A DNA stretch of 6,849 nt, taken from assembly GCA_023386395.1 (NCBI GenBank), contig JAEWJV010000630.1, positions 1 to 6,849 of the forward strand, written 5' to 3'. Below the pieces are notes generated by a model. The model made no database searches and was not told the DNA's origin. It saw nothing but the letters and a program-made list of their open reading frames with translations. Positions within the stretch are counted from its first letter, which is position 1. Each line of letters opens with the position of its first letter. The DNA comes from Bacteroidota bacterium. GTDB taxonomy: Bacteria; Bacteroidota; Bacteroidia; Chitinophagales; Chitinophagaceae. Made by a program: the position numbers and the translations under genes. This document shows, piece after piece, positions 6,521-6,849 of this stretch.

Positions 6521-6802
6521 AACAATCGCCAAAATGTCGCTTTCCCTCATAATAAGGTAATCCGTGCCTTCGATGCTGATTTCTGTACCGGCATATTTGC
6601 CATACAAAACAGTATCGCCCGCTTTAACGGTTACAGGCTCGTCTTTTTTGCCGGGGCCTGCCGCTACAACAGTGCCACGCTGTGGTTTTTCTTTAGCAGT
6701 GTCAGGGATGATAATTCCGCCTGCAGTTTTTTCTTCGGCTTTAGCCGGTTCGATTATTACCCTGTCGTGTTATGGGGTTACCTTGATGTCTGTTTTAGCC
6801 AT
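6518..6802 (-). pseudogene. groES: Co-chaperonin GroES with in-frame TAA at codon 11
   Basis: The frame from ATG 6802-6800 to TAA 6520-6518 spans 94 codons, the normal length of GroES, the seven-fold lid of the GroEL chamber. Recognisable parts are MAKTDIKVTP (1-10), HDRVIIEPA (12-20), the mobile loop [17 protein letters not shown] (23-39) whose III (30-32) would dock on Gro[15 protein letters not shown] (41-53), [14 protein letters not shown] (62-75) and [13 protein letters not shown] (82-94). Codon 11 is TAA where the family has Leu (PLHDRV); TTA would restore it by a single base change. No ATG, GTG or TTG occurs in frame between codon 11 and codon 66, so ordinary re-initiation cannot give a working protein. 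The remainder shows no other damage, so this is either a sequence error or a very young lesion. Conserved order and spacing with groEL support its identity. Confidence 0.93.
6770..6772 (-). other. Premature TAA stop in groES (expected Leu codon)
   Basis: The plus strand reads TTA, so the minus-strand codon is TAA, flanked by CCA (Pro10) and CAC (His12). The flanking residues align with PLHDRV without any gap, so this is a base substitution and not a frameshift. TAA is used as the true stop of groEL and of groES itself, so reassignment of TAA in this organism is unlikely. Confidence 0.9.
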
Positions 6803-6849
6803 AAAATGTATAAATTTTTAAATTTACTGTATAGAAGGTTGCCTGTCGG
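6803..6849 (-). promoter_or_regulatory. Partial upstream region of the groES-groEL operon
   Basis: Only 47 bases upstream of the groES ATG are visible. They are A/T-rich and contain an inverted repeat TAAATTT-AA-AAATTTA on the minus strand (6811-6826). No CIRCE element (TTAGCACTC-N9-GAGTGCTAA, the HrcA operator) is present in this stretch, and no convincing -7/-33 pair can be chosen, so heat-shock control cannot be judged from this window. Confidence 0.3.

Noticed and set aside
6770..6772. groES break as a frameshift, or TAA as a recoded sense codon
   Set aside because: Residues on both sides align in the same frame with exactly one codon between them, so there is no frameshift. TAA serves as normal terminator in groEL and other genes here, which argues against reassignment.
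6564..6821. Plus-strand open frame of 85 codons across groES
   Set aside because: It lies antisense to recognisable groES codons and is open only as a by-product of them.
6803..6849. CIRCE/HrcA operator upstream of groES
   Set aside because: No TTAGCACTC or GAGTGCTAA arm is present in the 47 visible bases; anything further upstream is outside the window.

Overview
The window looks like chromosomal DNA from a Bacteroidota bacterium, most likely of the Chitinophagaceae/Sphingobacteriia type. The evidence is a moderate-to-low GC content, start codons without Shine-Dalgarno sequences, small secreted beta-barrel proteins typical of the phylum, a TAnnTTTG-like promoter element, and GroES/GroEL sequences of Bacteroidota character. 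The genus is an inference.

Layout. Positions 1-1957 (minus strand) hold a two-gene unit: an exported P1-family (S58/DmpA-like) peptidase followed by a class-IV aminotransferase. Their stop and start codons overlap as ATGA, and the aminotransferase runs off the left edge. Positions 2211-2840 (minus) encode a 209-residue outer-membrane beta-barrel protein. Positions 3036-3404 (minus) encode a small exported protein with a DUF3471-like domain. It is divergent from 3602-4108 (plus), a second small beta-barrel-like exported protein ending in Phe. Positions 4374-4646 (plus) hold an unrecognised 90-residue protein in DNA of only about 25% GC. Positions 4778-6802 (minus) are the groES-groEL chaperonin operon. 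Four strong hairpins with U-tracts separate these units.

Main observations. (1) The groES reading frame is recognisable over its full 94 residues, but codon 11 is TAA where the family has the Leu of PLHDRV. No usable start codon lies between it and codon 66. This is either a sequence error, a very recent pseudogenisation, or a copy backed up by another groES. (2) The roughly 100-bp groES-groEL spacer is largely made of degenerate 8-bp tandem units (consensus near WGCWNATY on the plus strand). The array begins in the groES stop codon and contains a perfect 10-bp hairpin. (3) The two terminators after minus-strand genes share a loop-side motif whose one mismatch becomes a G-U wobble only in minus-strand RNA.

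How the genes fit together. The chaperonin pair is a housekeeping folding machine. The overlapping peptidase-aminotransferase pair suggests peptide or amino-acid turnover, with the peptidase acting outside the cytoplasm and the aminotransferase inside it. The three small exported proteins look like independent cell-envelope genes. No mobile element, CRISPR array, tRNA or rRNA was seen.
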